In this document: piece after piece, positions 8,687 through 16,526 of the stretch
Position numbering within the stretch: the first letter of the stretch is position 1
Layout: each line of letters opens with the position of its first letter
Virus record (IMG/VR): IMGVR_UViG_3300044613_003869
Coordinates: 1 to 20,427 of that record
From: a virus
Length of the DNA: 20,427 bases
Strand: one strand, 5' to 3'
Translations under genes and position numbers: made by a program
The notes under the pieces: generated by a model
What the model was told of the DNA's origin: nothing
Database searches by the model: none
The model's input: the letters and a program-made list of their open reading frames with translations, nothing else

Positions 8687-10621
8687 ATGTCAAAAACTAT
8701 TGCTAACCCATACGAAAACTTCATAGCTCTATCTCGATACGCAAGATGGATTCCAGAAGAAGGTCGTCGTGAAACTTGGGGCGAAACAGTAGATCGATAT
8801 TTTGATTTTATGCTAGGCCACCTAGAAAAGAATCATGGATACAAACCATCAGGCAAGCTTGTTGAAGAATTAAAAGAAGCAGTATTTAATAGAAACGTTA
8901 TGCCTTCAATGAGATCTGTAATGACTTCAGGCGCAGCTTTGGAAAGAGATAACGTAGCAGGATACAATTGTTCATTTGTTCCAGTAGATAATCCAAGATC
9001 ATTTGATGAGACTATGTATATCCTTATGTGCGGTACGGGTGTTGGATTCTCTGTTGAATATAAGTATGTAAATAAACTTCCTTCTGTTCCAGAATCTTTA
9101 GAAAAATCAGATACAGTAATTGTTGTTGAAGATTCAAAGCAAGGATGGGCTAAAGCATACCGTGAACTTCTAGCCTTGCTATGGACAGGACATATTCCAG
9201 CAATTGATGTAAGCAAGGTTCGCCCAGCGGGTGCACGTCTTAAGACGATGGGCGGGCGTTCATCTGGACCACAACCGCTTGTTAATCTTTTTGACTTTAC
9301 AATTGCAAAGTTTAAGAATGCAGTAGGTCGTCAACTAAAACCTATTGAAGCACATGATATTATGTGCAAAATTGGTGAAGTAGTTGTAGTAGGTGGAGTA
9401 AGACGCTCTGCCATGATTTCTCTTTCTAATATTAATGATATTGAAATGGCGGCAGCAAAGTCTGGTAACTGGTGGGAAAATAATACTCAACGTGCACTTT
9501 CAAATAACTCTGTGGCATACTCTCGTAAGCCAGCAATGGAGCAATTTATAGCAGAATGGAAAAATTTATATGACTCAAAGTCTGGTGAACGTGGAATCTA
9601 CAACGTTGCAGCAGCACAAGCGCAAGCAGCTAAATATGGACGAAGGGATCCTGAGATACACTATGGAACAAACCCTTGCTCAGAAATTATTTTGCGTCCT
9701 TATCAGTTTTGTAACCTTTCAGAAGTCGTATTACGTGAAAAAGATACAAATGAGGATGTTGCAAATAAAGTACGCCTTGCAACGATTCTTGGAACATGGC
9801 AGTCAACCCTAACAGATTTTAAATATCTTCGTAAAATTTGGAAAGACAACACAGAGGAGGAAAGGCTGCTTGGCGTTTCTTTAACTGGCCAGTTTGGCCA
9901 CAAATTCTTTTCTGGAAAGCAAGGACTTGATAAACTAGAAAAAGTTCTTTCTAGTCTTCGTGAGTATGCTCGTGAAATGAATAAAGAAGAGGCTGGGAAA
10001 ATTGGGATTCCTGAGTCTGCAGCTATTACATGCGTAAAGCCTTCTGGAACAGTATCTCAATTGGTCGGGGTATCTTCAGGAATGCATCCATGGCATTCAC
10101 CGTATTATATTCGTACAGTTCGTGGCTCAAAGGGAGATCCAATCTCTACATTTTTGAAGGAAGTAGGAATTCCAGTAGAAGATGATGTAATGAAGCCAAA
10201 CGACACATACGTATTCTCATTTCCAGTTAAGGCGCCAGAGGGTGCAATTGTTAGAAATGATCTAACAGCCCTGGATCATTTAAACACATGGCTAGTTTAT
10301 CAACGTGCATGGTGTGAGCATAAGCCATCTATTACTGTTTCTGTAAAAGAAGACGAATGGATGGAGGTTGGAGCTTGGGTATACAAGCATTTTGATGAGG
10401 TATCTGGAATTTCATTCTTACCTCACTCTGACCATACATATAAGCAAGCCCCGTATCAAGAAGTAACTAAGGAAGAATATGATTCCCTACTCGCACAGAT
10501 GCCTAAGTCTATTCGTTGGGAAGATTTATCATTTTATGAAACAGAAGACGGAACTTCTACAAACGCCACCCTTGCCTGTACATCTGATGGAAATTGTGAG
10601 ATTGTAGACATTTCTGCATAA
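8687..10621 (+). CDS. nrdJ: Class II (adenosylcobalamin-dependent) ribonucleotide reductase
   Basis: Reduces ribonucleotides (probably triphosphates) to deoxyribonucleotides using adenosylcobalamin, so no separate radical subunit is needed. The start YARWIPEEGRRETW (18-31) matches the N terminus of the monomeric Lactobacillus-type triphosphate reductase. Active-site residues are visible: Cys95, Asn329-Pro-Cys331-Ser-Glu333 (radical Cys and Glu), Cys342 (11 residues on, as in that family), a phosphate-binding PSGTVS (452-457), and the C-terminal redox pair Cys631/Cys637. At 644 aa it is shorter than the about 739-aa reference. SD GGAGAAAAGG precedes ATG 8687. Typical phage supply of dNTPs during replication; the host must provide or import B12. 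Confidence 0.93.
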   Translation: MSKTIANPYENFIALSRYARWIPEEGRRETWGETVDRYFDFMLGHLEKNHGYKPSGKLVEELKEAVFNRNVMPSMRSVMTSGAALERDNVAGYNCSFVPVDNPRSFDETMYILMCGTGVGFSVEYKYVNKLPSVPESLEKSDTVIVVEDSKQGWAKAYRELLALLWTGHIPAIDVSKVRPAGARLKTMGGRSSGPQPLVNLFDFTIAKFKNAVGRQLKPIEAHDIMCKIGEVVVVGGVRRSAMISLSNINDIEMAAAKSGNWWENNTQRALSNNSVAYSRKPAMEQFIAEWKNLYDSKSGERGIYNVAAAQAQAAKYGRRDPEIHYGTNPCSEIILRPYQFCNLSEVVLREKDTNEDVANKVRLATILGTWQSTLTDFKYLRKIWKDNTEEERLLGVSLTGQFGHKFFSGKQGLDKLEKVLSSLREYAREMNKEEAGKIGIPESAAITCVKPSGTVSQLVGVSSGMHPWHSPYYIRTVRGSKGDPISTFLKEVGIPVEDDVMKPNDTYVFSFPVKAPEGAIVRNDLTALDHLNTWLVYQRAWCEHKPSITVSVKEDEWMEVGAWVYKHFDEVSGISFLPHSDHTYKQAPYQEVTKEEYDSLLAQMPKSIRWEDLSFYETEDGTSTNATLACTSDGNCEIVDISA

Positions 10622-10633
10622 AGGGTATATAAT
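10605..10633 (+). promoter_or_regulatory. Rightward promoter TAGACA-N17-TATAAT before the holin-like gene
   Basis: Good spacing and a perfect -10; -35 overlaps the end of the reductase gene. Predicted start near 10640. Confidence 0.65.
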
Positions 10634-10638
10634 AAATA

Positions 10639-10676
10639 TTGGGGTAATACCCAAAATTCCTGGGCACTAGGCCCAG
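10639..10676 (+). other. Two hairpins at the 5' end of the holin transcript
   Basis: TTGGG-GTAATA-CCCAA (10639-10654) and CTGGGC-ACTAG-GCCCAG (10660-10676) lie at the very start of the predicted transcript, before the SD. They may stabilise the mRNA or control lysis timing. No U-tract, so not terminators. Confidence 0.55.
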
Positions 10677-10694
10677 AAATAAGGAGGATCTAAA

Positions 10695-10928
10695 TTGTCA
10701 AAAACAAAAGAAGATCTAAACAATGATGGAAAGGTAACAATGCAAGAGAAAATTCTAGCAGCGTTGGCAAGCTATGGGCGTCACTTTTTAGGTGCGGCTA
10801 TTGCTCTTTACATGACTGGAAACACTGACCCAGGAGACCTAATTAAGGGCGGAATCGCAGCCTGTCTCCCAGTGATTTTGAAGGCACTTAATCCAAATGA
10901 AAATTCGTTTGGATTTACAAAGAAGTAA
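10695..10928 (+). CDS. Holin-like membrane protein (77 aa), TTG start
   Basis: Residues 1-20 are hydrophilic and basic and contain LNNDGKVT, an EF-hand-like fragment. A hydrophobic segment at 23-41 (LASYGRHFLGAAIALYMTG) and another at 48-65 (DLIKGGIAACLPVILKAL) give two possible membrane helices, followed by a polar, basic tail. This fits small phage holins, which form the membrane lesion for lysis. The TTG start has AAGGAGG 8 nt upstream. The reductase lies upstream and the terminator at 10953 directly follows. The lysin is on the other strand 3 kb away, which is unusual for a holin/lysin pair. Confidence 0.65.
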   Translation: MSKTKEDLNNDGKVTMQEKILAALASYGRHFLGAAIALYMTGNTDPGDLIKGGIAACLPVILKALNPNENSFGFTKK

Positions 10929-10952
10929 AATATAGTTAAGCTATTAGGACAG

Positions 10953-10982
10953 CTCCTGTGCTAAAATGAGCATAGGAGTTTT
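10953..10982 (+). terminator. Terminator after the holin-like gene
   Basis: CTCCTGTGCT pairs with AGCATAGGAG (one G-U pair) around AAAATG, followed by TTTT. It separates the holin unit from the fibre genes, or attenuates readthrough to them. Confidence 0.75.
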
Positions 10983-11002
10983 CCTATTAGGAGAGTTTGC
11001 AA

Positions 11003-11353
11003 ATGGCAGGACAAAAAAACTGGGAAGTAGATCAAAATACTACCTTCTCTTTTATTGTAGAATATAAAGACCCTAACGATATACCAATATCTTTAGTAGG
11101 TGCAACCGCAAAAATGCAGGTCCGTGATACAAAAGGCGGATCTAAATTAGCATTTACTTTAACTTCCCCATCAACTGGTGGAATCACAATAGACGCTGCT
11201 CTTGGCAAATTAACAATTAAGATGACCCCTACCCAAACTAACAAATTATTCTATCCAAAATCTTCATACGATTTAATGGTCATCGATTCTAATGGTAATA
11301 AAATAAAATTGCTTGAAGGATTCCTTACATTAAATAGATCGGTTACAATCTAA
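11003..11353 (+). CDS. BppU-like baseplate/fibre N-terminal domain protein (116 aa)
   Basis: The pattern WEVDQNTTFSFIVEYKDPND (6-25), then LVGATAKMQVRD, TGGITID and YDLMVIDSNGNK resembles the BppU N-terminal-like beta domains that attach receptor-binding proteins to baseplates. The ATG at 11003 has AGGAGAG at 7 nt; an in-frame TTG two codons earlier is not preferred. The next gene starts inside its stop (TAATG). Role in tail-tip assembly is inferred. Confidence 0.65.
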   Translation: MAGQKNWEVDQNTTFSFIVEYKDPNDIPISLVGATAKMQVRDTKGGSKLAFTLTSPSTGGITIDAALGKLTIKMTPTQTNKLFYPKSSYDLMVIDSNGNKIKLLEGFLTLNRSVTI

Positions 11354-11817
11354 TGCCAATTATCAACAATGATAATATTCCAAAAGTTGTTATTACAGAA
11401 ACTATTAATGATGTTGTAATATCCAGCCCTGGACCACAAGGTCCTCGTGGTAAAACAATATTAAATGGTAATGGTATTCCAGCCGAAAACCTAGGTCTTG
11501 AAGGAGACTTTTACTATGATAAGCTCACAACAAGATTTTATGGTCCAAAACCCACAGATCTGACATGGGCTGGAGCCTCAAACTACCTTCTCAATACAGA
11601 GATAGCCTTTGAGTATAGCTGGGAAATGGCACTTTTTAATGGACAGTCTGGCCCAGTTTATTCCGTTCCAATAAACCACAACCTTGAATTTTACCCAAAT
11701 GTGACGGTAAAAACAAGTGGCGGAGACATATTAGAAACTGGTATAGAGTATAATAATGTTAACACTTTAACACTGACAATGGCTCAACCATTCTCAGGGA
11801 CAGCGTACCTGTCTTAG
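11353..11817 (+). CDS. Collagen-motif minor tail/fibre protein (154 aa)
   Basis: The N terminus (residues 1-25) is strand-like and followed by a very short collagen-type stretch SPGPQGPRG (25-33). Then comes a GDFYYDKLTTRFYGPK module (51-66), common in phage fibres as a trimer-forming or capping motif. The C-terminal part (about 100-154, beginning VYSVPINHNLEFYP) is a beta domain related to the C terminus of the 406-aa protein (AFLFTHNLGTKDVTV...). Likely an adaptor that joins fibre to tail. Translationally coupled to the 116-aa gene through TAATG. Confidence 0.7.
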   Translation: MPIINNDNIPKVVITETINDVVISSPGPQGPRGKTILNGNGIPAENLGLEGDFYYDKLTTRFYGPKPTDLTWAGASNYLLNTEIAFEYSWEMALFNGQSGPVYSVPINHNLEFYPNVTVKTSGGDILETGIEYNNVNTLTLTMAQPFSGTAYLS

Positions 11818-11830
11818 AGGAGCAAAGTAA

Positions 11831-13051
11831 ATGGCAAGACTATTTGTAACTAGTATTAATCTCAACAAGAATGAGCTTATTAATGCTAGAATTCAAAACG
11901 TATCATCTGCACCGTCACTTCCAGTAACTGGTCAGATATACTACAACAACTCAGACAATGTAATGTACTATTACAATGGTCGCACAGCACCAGATGGTCC
12001 ATGGATTCCAATGTCTGCTTCTACAGAAGCAATTCAGGATATTATTGGATCAACAATTGTTGGCGGAACAGGTATTACTGCGGTCTATGGAGACCCAGCA
12101 GGAACCGAAACAATTTCCATCACCAATACTGGCGTTACAGCAGGAGCATATGGATCAGCAACAAAGATCCCAACATTCACTGTTAATGCTCAAGGTCAAC
12201 TAACCTTAGCTGGCGAAGCCGATGTAGCAACAACACTAACAATTAATGGAGATACTGGCACAACTGGTATTTCTCTTCTAACAGAATCCCTACAGGTTTC
12301 TGGTGGAGAAGGCATTGATGTTACTGTAACAGATAATACAATTACAATTGCTGGCGAAGACGCAAGCACAACAAACAAAGGTGTAGCATCGTTTGCAGAT
12401 GCAGACTTCACTGTAGCAAGTGGAGCAGTATCTATAAAGAATGTAAATCTTGGAACTCAGACCACAGGAAATTATGTAGCAGGAATCACTGGCACAGCCA
12501 ATGAAGTTACTGTTTCTGGTTCAGGTTCAGAAAATGCTAGCGTTACAATTGGCCTTCCAGACGATGTAACCATCACAAACAACTTAACAGTTGGCGGTAA
12601 CTTAAATGTTACTGGAACAATCAACTCAGTAAACACAACACAGGTAAATATAGTTGATAATAAGATCAACCTTAATACCGACTTTACAGGAAACCCAACA
12701 GTAGATGCTGGTATCCGTGTAGAGCGTGGTGCTTCACCAGACGTTGAGATTTTGTGGAATGAGTCAGAAGATAAGTGGACACTTACAAATAATGGTACAA
12801 ACTACCATGAAATTACACGTAAGTTTAAAAAGGATATTCTCCTAACAGATGCATCAAATAGTCCAACAAACACGGCGTTCTTGTTTACACACAACCTTGG
12901 AACAAAAGATGTAACTGTACAAATTTATCAAACTGGCACTCCATACGCTCAAGTCGAAGCTGATGTAGAACATACTTCAGATAACACCACAACAATTAAA
13001 TTTGCTGCGGCACCTTCAGACGGAGAATATAGAGTAGTTATTGTAGGTTAA
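11831..13051 (+). CDS. Tail fibre protein (406 aa)
   Basis: Residues 1-55 start with a motif TGQIYYNNSDNVMYYYNG shared with the 202-aa protein. The middle (60-250) has short glycine/threonine-rich strand repeats typical of trimeric beta-helical or triple beta-spiral shafts. Residues 255-330 (LNVTGTINSV..., DNKINLNT, AGIRVERG, ILWNESEDKW) match the fibre module recurrent in many marine and freshwater phages. The C terminus (350-406) carries the H-N-L beta domain also found in the 154-aa protein. SD GAGGAG at 11817. Host recognition is the probable role. Confidence 0.75.
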   Translation: MARLFVTSINLNKNELINARIQNVSSAPSLPVTGQIYYNNSDNVMYYYNGRTAPDGPWIPMSASTEAIQDIIGSTIVGGTGITAVYGDPAGTETISITNTGVTAGAYGSATKIPTFTVNAQGQLTLAGEADVATTLTINGDTGTTGISLLTESLQVSGGEGIDVTVTDNTITIAGEDASTTNKGVASFADADFTVASGAVSIKNVNLGTQTTGNYVAGITGTANEVTVSGSGSENASVTIGLPDDVTITNNLTVGGNLNVTGTINSVNTTQVNIVDNKINLNTDFTGNPTVDAGIRVERGASPDVEILWNESEDKWTLTNNGTNYHEITRKFKKDILLTDASNSPTNTAFLFTHNLGTKDVTVQIYQTGTPYAQVEADVEHTSDNTTTIKFAAAPSDGEYRVVIVG

Positions 13052-13053
13052 TT

Positions 13054-13662
13054 ATGTCGAGACAATTTAAAGTCCCAGTTAACCTAGTACAACTAACAGT
13101 AGATCCATCTTCAGCCACTGCTGGAGACATATATTTTAATTCAGCAAGTCAAAAAATAAAATTCTACTCTGGAACAGAGTGGCTAGAAGTAGGCGCAGGC
13201 GCAGGCGGCGGAACAACTAATCATACACACGACTATAATGGAAATGTAATAGTTGGTGCAGGCGGATCACTAGTAACTACTGCCACATTTGCAGCAGGAG
13301 CACCAAACAATTTAAATGGTCAAAATGGTGACGTTTATGTTGATATAACCAATTTAAATGTTTATGTTAAGTCTTCAAGTACCTGGGGAAGCCCAACAGA
13401 AATAAATGTTTATACAAAACAAGAGATAGACACACTTTTCACCAACATAGACAACAGTCTTGGAGATTATGTTCCCCTTAGTATTGTAGGAGAACCAGAT
13501 GGAGTTCCAGCAACAGATTTAAACGGAAATATATTAGTTTTATCTGGCGCAGGAGTTAAGTTTCCAGACAATTCAATTCAAACAACAGCATTTAATACAA
13601 GTGGATTTGCCACGGCTTCTGATCTTTCAGATGTTGAAGTTTTGGCTTTAGCAGGACTATAA
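13054..13662 (+). CDS. Fibre/connector protein (202 aa)
   Basis: An N-terminal GDIYFNSASQKIKFYSGTEW module (25-44) parallels the 406-aa protein. A glycine-rich hinge (48-55) follows, then a strand-rich middle. The C-terminal portion has GDYVPLSIVGEPDGVPATDL (about 139-158), which recurs almost unchanged near the start of the large fibre at 18521. It starts 3 bp after the 406-aa gene. This is likely a spacer or connector subunit. The repeated connector module suggests that different distal parts share the same attachment. Confidence 0.7.
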   Translation: MSRQFKVPVNLVQLTVDPSSATAGDIYFNSASQKIKFYSGTEWLEVGAGAGGGTTNHTHDYNGNVIVGAGGSLVTTATFAAGAPNNLNGQNGDVYVDITNLNVYVKSSSTWGSPTEINVYTKQEIDTLFTNIDNSLGDYVPLSIVGEPDGVPATDLNGNILVLSGAGVKFPDNSIQTTAFNTSGFATASDLSDVEVLALAGL

Positions 13663-13672
13663 AGGGGGAAAA

Positions 13673-14812
13673 ATGTCATTAAACTTTACTAATATAGAAG
13701 CATTAATTCAAACAAGACTTAATGCTCTAACCGTTAATGTAACAGCAGCTTCTGCAAGTGGCACTCAAGTTACTTACACAGCAAGCAATAGCTTTACTGC
13801 TGGTCAGCTAGTTAGCATTACTGGATTATCTACAACAGCTTTTAATTTACAGAATGCAACAATTCATTCTGCCACATCAACTCAGTTTGTTATAAACAGC
13901 ACTGTAACTGGAACAGCGGTTACAGGATCAACAACAGGTGTTGCAGCAGCAGTACTTGATACAAAAGAACTACTCCTTCAAATGAAGGCAATCGAAACAG
14001 CAACAACAAACCTTTCTTTAGGAAAAGTAGTTTCAGAAGGACTTTTCCAGCAATCAGCACTTACTGGTATAAAGAATCAAATTGAACAAGACATTGACGC
14101 ATTATATGATGCAATAGAGGGAGCAGCAAACGTAACCCTTACTGGAGCTCAGACAGTTACTAATAAAACTTTAGTTTCCCCTATTTTAACTGGTACCCCA
14201 ACTGCTCCAACCCCAACAGCTGGTACAAATACAACACAAGTTGCAACCACAGCCTTTGTTCTTAGTGAAGTTGCTTCAGGTATTACAAATTTAGTTGGTT
14301 CATCTCCAACTCTTTTAAATACACTACAAGAATTAGCATCCGCTATAAATAATGATCCAGCGTTTTTTACAACAATATCAAATGGATTAAATACTAAGGC
14401 ACCGATTGCCTCACCAACATTTACTGGAACGGTTACCTTCCCAGCAAATACTTCTGGTGCAAATTTCGTAAATATTCCCAACGCCGCCCTAACAAATTCA
14501 TCAATAACAATTGATGGAAATGCTATATCATTGGGTGGCTCTGGGTCTGCACTACCAAGCCAGACCTCAAATACTGGAAAGTTTTTGACAACAAATGGTT
14601 CTTCAGCAACCTGGGGAACTCCAAGTTATCAGACTATTCAATATGAGTCTAGTGGAACAGTACCAGCTAGAAGCACAATTAACTTTATAGGAGCAACTGC
14701 CTCAGATGACTTGATAAATAACAGAACAACTGTTACAATAAATCCAGTCTCTGTTAGCGGAATCTCACTTATAAGGCAAGTTGAACAGATAGCAGGAATA
14801 ACAATTTTATGA
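13673..14812 (+). CDS. Tail fibre protein (379 aa)
   Basis: Residues 20-90 form an Ig-like V-T-A-x-G-Q-L-V-S-I-T-G module, also seen in the 457-aa protein. Residues 150-190 have the well-known fibre repeats (TKTLVSP..., TGTPTAPTP-A-GTNTTQVATT). Residues 205-245 (ITNLVGSSPTLLNTLQELAS) are a helical coiled-coil stretch repeated in the large fibre at 18521. The tail (280-379) is strand-rich. SD GGGGG before ATG 13673. Typical of T-even-like or siphophage side fibres. Confidence 0.75.
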   Translation: MSLNFTNIEALIQTRLNALTVNVTAASASGTQVTYTASNSFTAGQLVSITGLSTTAFNLQNATIHSATSTQFVINSTVTGTAVTGSTTGVAAAVLDTKELLLQMKAIETATTNLSLGKVVSEGLFQQSALTGIKNQIEQDIDALYDAIEGAANVTLTGAQTVTNKTLVSPILTGTPTAPTPTAGTNTTQVATTAFVLSEVASGITNLVGSSPTLLNTLQELASAINNDPAFFTTISNGLNTKAPIASPTFTGTVTFPANTSGANFVNIPNAALTNSSITIDGNAISLGGSGSALPSQTSNTGKFLTTNGSSATWGTPSYQTIQYESSGTVPARSTINFIGATASDDLINNRTTVTINPVSVSGISLIRQVEQIAGITIL

Positions 14813-14827
14813 CAGGAGTAAACTAAA

Positions 14828-16201
14828 ATGCCAAATTACGCAAGTTTGTCGTCTCAGATTGATGCAGTCAAAGCTGAGATCACAACCAGTATTGGAGCAG
14901 CAACATACACTGCCCAAGATTTAATATTCGTTTCCGCTGCACTCAAAAATTTAGGCGAGATGCTTGGCGTAAACGATGTTGTGGCCGCAACCGCAGATGG
15001 CCAAACACAAATAAATACGCTAGTAACAAATATTCTTAATGGAACAGCACCAGCAACAGCTGGAGAGCTTTATGTAGGAGATGCACCAGTAACATGGAAT
15101 ACATCTGCTTCGCTAACAAATCCAGTAGCAGTTTTAAGATATGACTCTGGAACATCAGATTCATCATATGCTCAAATTGCTTTTAACAACGATGATGCAA
15201 CATCTTCAACAGACATAATTGTCTATACTTCAAACGGAACAGACTCAAGCGGCTGGACTGGAATGGGTATGACAGGAAACTCATTTGATGATGCAACATA
15301 TGGAATTACTGGACCTCAAGATGGATACATATTTACATCAGCAAAAGCTCCATTAATTAAAGCAATTTCTCAAAAGGGAATTAACAATAACGTTGCTACA
15401 ATTACAACATCAACAGCACACGGATTTACAGTAGGTAAAAAGGTAAATATTACTGGAGTAGACGCTACATTTAATGGAACATACACCATTGCTACAACGC
15501 CTACTACAACATCTTTTACATATGCAAAAACTGCATCTAACGTAACTACAGTAGCCGCAACAGGATCAGTAACAATGTACTTTGGAGCTGGAAACCTTGT
15601 TTTGGCAACAGCTGATACAGGATCCGAAAACAAGATTATCATTGCAGCTGGTGGATATTCTACTGGAGATACCCAGATTGCTATCACCCCAGGAGAAAAT
15701 GTTCACGTAGAAATTCCAACAGCATCAGTAAGCCCATCAACTGGAGCAGTTACTGTTGTAGGTGGAGTTGGCATCAACGGAGATCTTAATATCGCAGGAG
15801 ATGTTAATATCAACGGAACGATCTCATTTGCAGGTGGAGGAACAACAGTTGTTTCTGAAAACCTTGCAGTCACAGATCCAGCTATATTCGTCGCAGACAA
15901 TAACACTGGAAATCTAGTAGACTTTACATTTATCGGAGAGTATATAGTTGGTGGAAACACTAAGTACTCTGCTTTCTCAAAGGATGCTACAGATGGAGTC
16001 TGGAAGTTAACTTCTGGAATTTCAACAGCACCAACAACAACAATCAACTATTCTGAGGCTGGTGTGGTTTTTGATAAACTACAGCTAGCACAGGTTGTTG
16101 TTACCACCGCTCCAACAGCGGAAAATGAAGTAACAACAAAATCCTATGTAGATAATAGAGCACAAAACGAATTTGTGCTAAGTCTCATGGGAGCAATTTA
16201 A
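14828..16201 (+). CDS. Tail fibre protein (457 aa)
   Basis: Residues 1-75 are helical (N-terminal anchor). Residues 80-175 are strand-rich and polar. Residues 178-250 carry the A-H-G-F-T-V-G-K-K-V-N-I-T-G module shared with the 379-aa fibre. Residues 310-410 contain the same GDVNINGTIS...VTDPAIFVADN module as the 406-aa protein (there LNVTGTINSVN...DNKINLN). SD AGGAG. It is part of the series of five fibre-like genes on one transcript. Probable host-binding or shaft role. Confidence 0.75.
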   Translation: MPNYASLSSQIDAVKAEITTSIGAATYTAQDLIFVSAALKNLGEMLGVNDVVAATADGQTQINTLVTNILNGTAPATAGELYVGDAPVTWNTSASLTNPVAVLRYDSGTSDSSYAQIAFNNDDATSSTDIIVYTSNGTDSSGWTGMGMTGNSFDDATYGITGPQDGYIFTSAKAPLIKAISQKGINNNVATITTSTAHGFTVGKKVNITGVDATFNGTYTIATTPTTTSFTYAKTASNVTTVAATGSVTMYFGAGNLVLATADTGSENKIIIAAGGYSTGDTQIAITPGENVHVEIPTASVSPSTGAVTVVGGVGINGDLNIAGDVNINGTISFAGGGTTVVSENLAVTDPAIFVADNNTGNLVDFTFIGEYIVGGNTKYSAFSKDATDGVWKLTSGISTAPTTTINYSEAGVVFDKLQLAQVVVTTAPTAENEVTTKSYVDNRAQNEFVLSLMGAI

Positions 16202-16222
16202 GCTATACGGAGGTAATAAATA

Positions 16223-16525
16223 ATGCCAAACATTGTTAAAAAGTTAGCTAGACAGACTCTAGCTACATCAGAGGGCACATTGTATACAACACCTGCTTCA
16301 ACAAGCACTGTTGTTACAAATATTGTTCTTACAAATACAACCGCATCTGCAATCACGGGTACCATAAAGCTCGGAACGCACGAAGTTCTTTCTAGTGTCT
16401 CCGTAGCAGCAAGTGGAATTCTCGCTTTAGATTTAAGACAGGTTATTGAAGCTGGAGATACGATTGCAGGGTCAGCATCTGCAACTGGATTAAAAGCACA
16501 CATTTCAGGAACAGAGGTATCATAA
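16223..16525 (+). CDS. Small Ig-like virion protein (100 aa)
   Basis: The protein begins MPNIVKKLARQTLATSEGTL and runs through VVTNIVLTNTTASAITGTIK and VIEAGDTIAGSASAT to HISGTEV, a pattern of alternating strands seen in small virion or tail decoration proteins of phages. It has good SD (GGAGG, 7 nt). The stop is followed one base later by the glycine-rich gene. Possible trimerisation or accessory factor for the adhesin that follows. Confidence 0.6.
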   Translation: MPNIVKKLARQTLATSEGTLYTTPASTSTVVTNIVLTNTTASAITGTIKLGTHEVLSSVSVAASGILALDLRQVIEAGDTIAGSASATGLKAHISGTEVS

Positions 16526-16526
16526 T

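Noticed and set aside
8833-9216. 127-codon minus-strand frame inside the reductase gene
   Set aside because: Antisense to a well-supported reductase; length reflects codon bias of the sense gene.
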